This document shows, one piece after another, positions 62,804 through 64,000 of a DNA stretch of 64,000 nt (positions are counted from its first letter, which is position 1; the number at the start of each line of letters is the position of its first letter). The position numbers and the translations under genes were made by a program. Source of the stretch: 3107 sp965216225 (lineage in GTDB: Bacteria; Pseudomonadota; Alphaproteobacteria; Rhodobacterales; Rhodobacteraceae); NCBI GenBank assembly GCA_965216225.1, contig CBDCFF010000034.1, positions 1-64,000 on the forward strand, given 5' to 3'. The notes under the pieces were generated by a model. The model was not told the origin of the DNA. It made no database searches and saw only the letters and a list, made by a program, of their open reading frames with translations.

Positions 62804-64000
62804 ATGGTCGAGATAAGACTGCATAACACCGGAACCCGGAGGAAAGAGGTTCTCGCCCCGATCGACCCGACGAACGTGCGGATGTATGTCTGCGGGCCGA
62901 CGGTCTATGACCGCGCACATCTGGGGAATGCCCGTTCCGTGGTGGTGTTCGATGTGCTCTATCGGCTGCTGAGGCATGTCTACGGCAAGCGCCATGTCAG
63001 ATATGTCCGCAATTTCACCGATATAGACGACAAGATCAATGCGCGCGCCAGGGCAAGCGGACGCCGGATTGATGAGATCACCGCAGAGACGACCCGGTGG
63101 TATCTGGACGATATGGGCGAACTTGGGGTGCTGGAGCTGGAACCGGACGCGATGCCGCGCGCAACCGCCTTCATCCCGCAGATGGTGGCGATGATCGCCG
63201 GGCTGATCGCCGGGGGCCATGCCTATGAGGCAGAGGGCCATGTGCTGTTTCGCGTGCGCTCATACGAGGGGTATGGCGCGCTTTCCGGGCGTTCCGTGGA
63301 TGACATGATCGCCGGGGCCAGGGTCGAGGTGGCGCCCTGCAAGGAAGACCCGATGGATTTCGTGTTGTGGAAACCATCGACACCGGATCTGCCGGGATGG
63401 GACAGCCCGTGGGGCCGGGGGCGGCCGGGCTGGCATATCGAATGTTCCACCATGAGCCATGCGTTGCTGGGCGAATCGTTCGACATCCACGGCGGCGGCA
63501 GTGACCTGCTGTTTCCGCATCATGAGAACGAAGTCGCGCAAAGCCGTTGCGCCTGCCCGCATGGCGAATTCGCCCGGATCTGGATGCACAATGAGATGTT
63601 GCGCGTCGGGGGGCAGAAAATGTCCAAGTCGCTGGGCAATTTCCTGACAGTGCGCGAACTGCTGGATCAGGATGTGCCGGCAGAGGCAATCCGCTTCGTG
63701 CTGCTGTCCACGCATTACCGCAAGCCGATGGACTGGACGGCGGAGAAGGTGAAGAAAGCAAAAGAAACACTCAGAAAATGGGCTGGCGCGGCAAATGCGG
63801 GTGATGCCGGTTCGATCGACGACCTGATGTTAAAGGCGCTGGCGGAAGACCTGAATACTTCGAGAGCCATGGATCGCCTTGACGATCTGTTCAATCGTGA
63901 CAAGCGGGCCGATCTTGCCAGATCGGCGATGCTTCTTGGATTCGACCTGAATGTCATTGCATCGTCCGATTGGGCGAAGCCATTTCACTATATGGCTCCG
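62804..64000 (+). CDS. cysS: Cysteinyl-tRNA synthetase (partial, continues beyond window)
   Basis: First 399 codons of the class I enzyme that charges tRNA-Cys. Start ATG 62804 with GGAGGG eight bases upstream. Zinc-site Cys30 (MYVCGPTVYD), HIGH-like HLGN (39-42), PGWHIECSTMS (zinc Cys), DIHGGGSDLLFPHHENEVAQ and KMSKS (272-276). No defects seen up to the edge. Confidence 0.95.
   Translation, partial: MVEIRLHNTGTRRKEVLAPIDPTNVRMYVCGPTVYDRAHLGNARSVVVFDVLYRLLRHVYGKRHVRYVRNFTDIDDKINARARASGRRIDEITAETTRWYLDDMGELGVLELEPDAMPRATAFIPQMVAMIAGLIAGGHAYEAEGHVLFRVRSYEGYGALSGRSVDDMIAGARVEVAPCKEDPMDFVLWKPSTPDLPGWDSPWGRGRPGWHIECSTMSHALLGESFDIHGGGSDLLFPHHENEVAQSRCACPHGEFARIWMHNEMLRVGGQKMSKSLGNFLTVRELLDQDVPAEAIRFVLLSTHYRKPMDWTAEKVKKAKETLRKWAGAANAGDAGSIDDLMLKALAEDLNTSRAMDRLDDLFNRDKRADLARSAMLLGFDLNVIASSDWAKPFHYMAP

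Overview
The window looks like a chromosomal segment of a GC-rich alphaproteobacterium, most likely a Rhodobacterales/Rhodobacteraceae relative. This is inferred from the protein sequences of SMC, AccD, IleS, CysS, YcjX and the two-domain IS proteins, and not from any database search. About 24 kb is ordinary housekeeping DNA. The other roughly 40 kb is insertion sequences (IS) packed and nested into each other, so the genome has recently been, or still is, under heavy IS expansion.

Layout. 1-6773: an IS66 element broken by a second IS66 copy and a decayed third one. 6774-6965: 5' stub of a lipoprotein gene. 6966-17636: an IS5-type element (IS5c) split by an IS1595-like transposon that carries a DNA methyltransferase fused to an Mrr-like nuclease domain plus a small basic protein. 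That transposon is itself broken by an IS21 and by a train of five elements joined only by TA dinucleotides. 17679-31433: housekeeping block with a class A PBP, lldD, trpA (all minus), ychF, truA, ycjX, a ycjF-like gene, ileS, ogt and a decayed EamA/DMT transporter. 31434-39217: second IS cluster (IS256 fragment, IS481, IS630, IS5c, another IS630 type with a nested IS21, and the truncated end of a second IS1595-like transposon). 39218-45457: accD-folC and smc. 45458-62300: third IS cluster, where an IS481 is split by IS66, and an IS110 is split by two different IS66 elements that in turn hold IS256, a further IS66 and IS21. 62316-64000: a broken YjbR-like gene and cysS, which runs off the window.

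Clean target-site duplications (TSDs) at most junctions let the order of insertion be read directly. In the third cluster the order is IS110, then IS66-D1, then IS256, then IS66-D2. On the other side of the same IS110 it is IS66-E, then IS21.

Functional threads. Cell-envelope synthesis (PBP), lactate oxidation (lldD), tryptophan synthesis (trpA), translation (ileS, cysS, truA, ychF), alkylation repair (ogt), fatty acid and folate synthesis (accD-folC) and chromosome organisation (smc) appear intact. The regulator, MBL-fold hydrolase, DMT transporter, YjbR-like and lipoprotein genes are casualties of the IS. Two short ORFs whose codon content matches the following synthetase lie upstream of ileS (Ile codons) and cysS (four Cys codons in 13), suggesting leader-peptide control. 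No rRNA, tRNA or CRISPR array was recognised.
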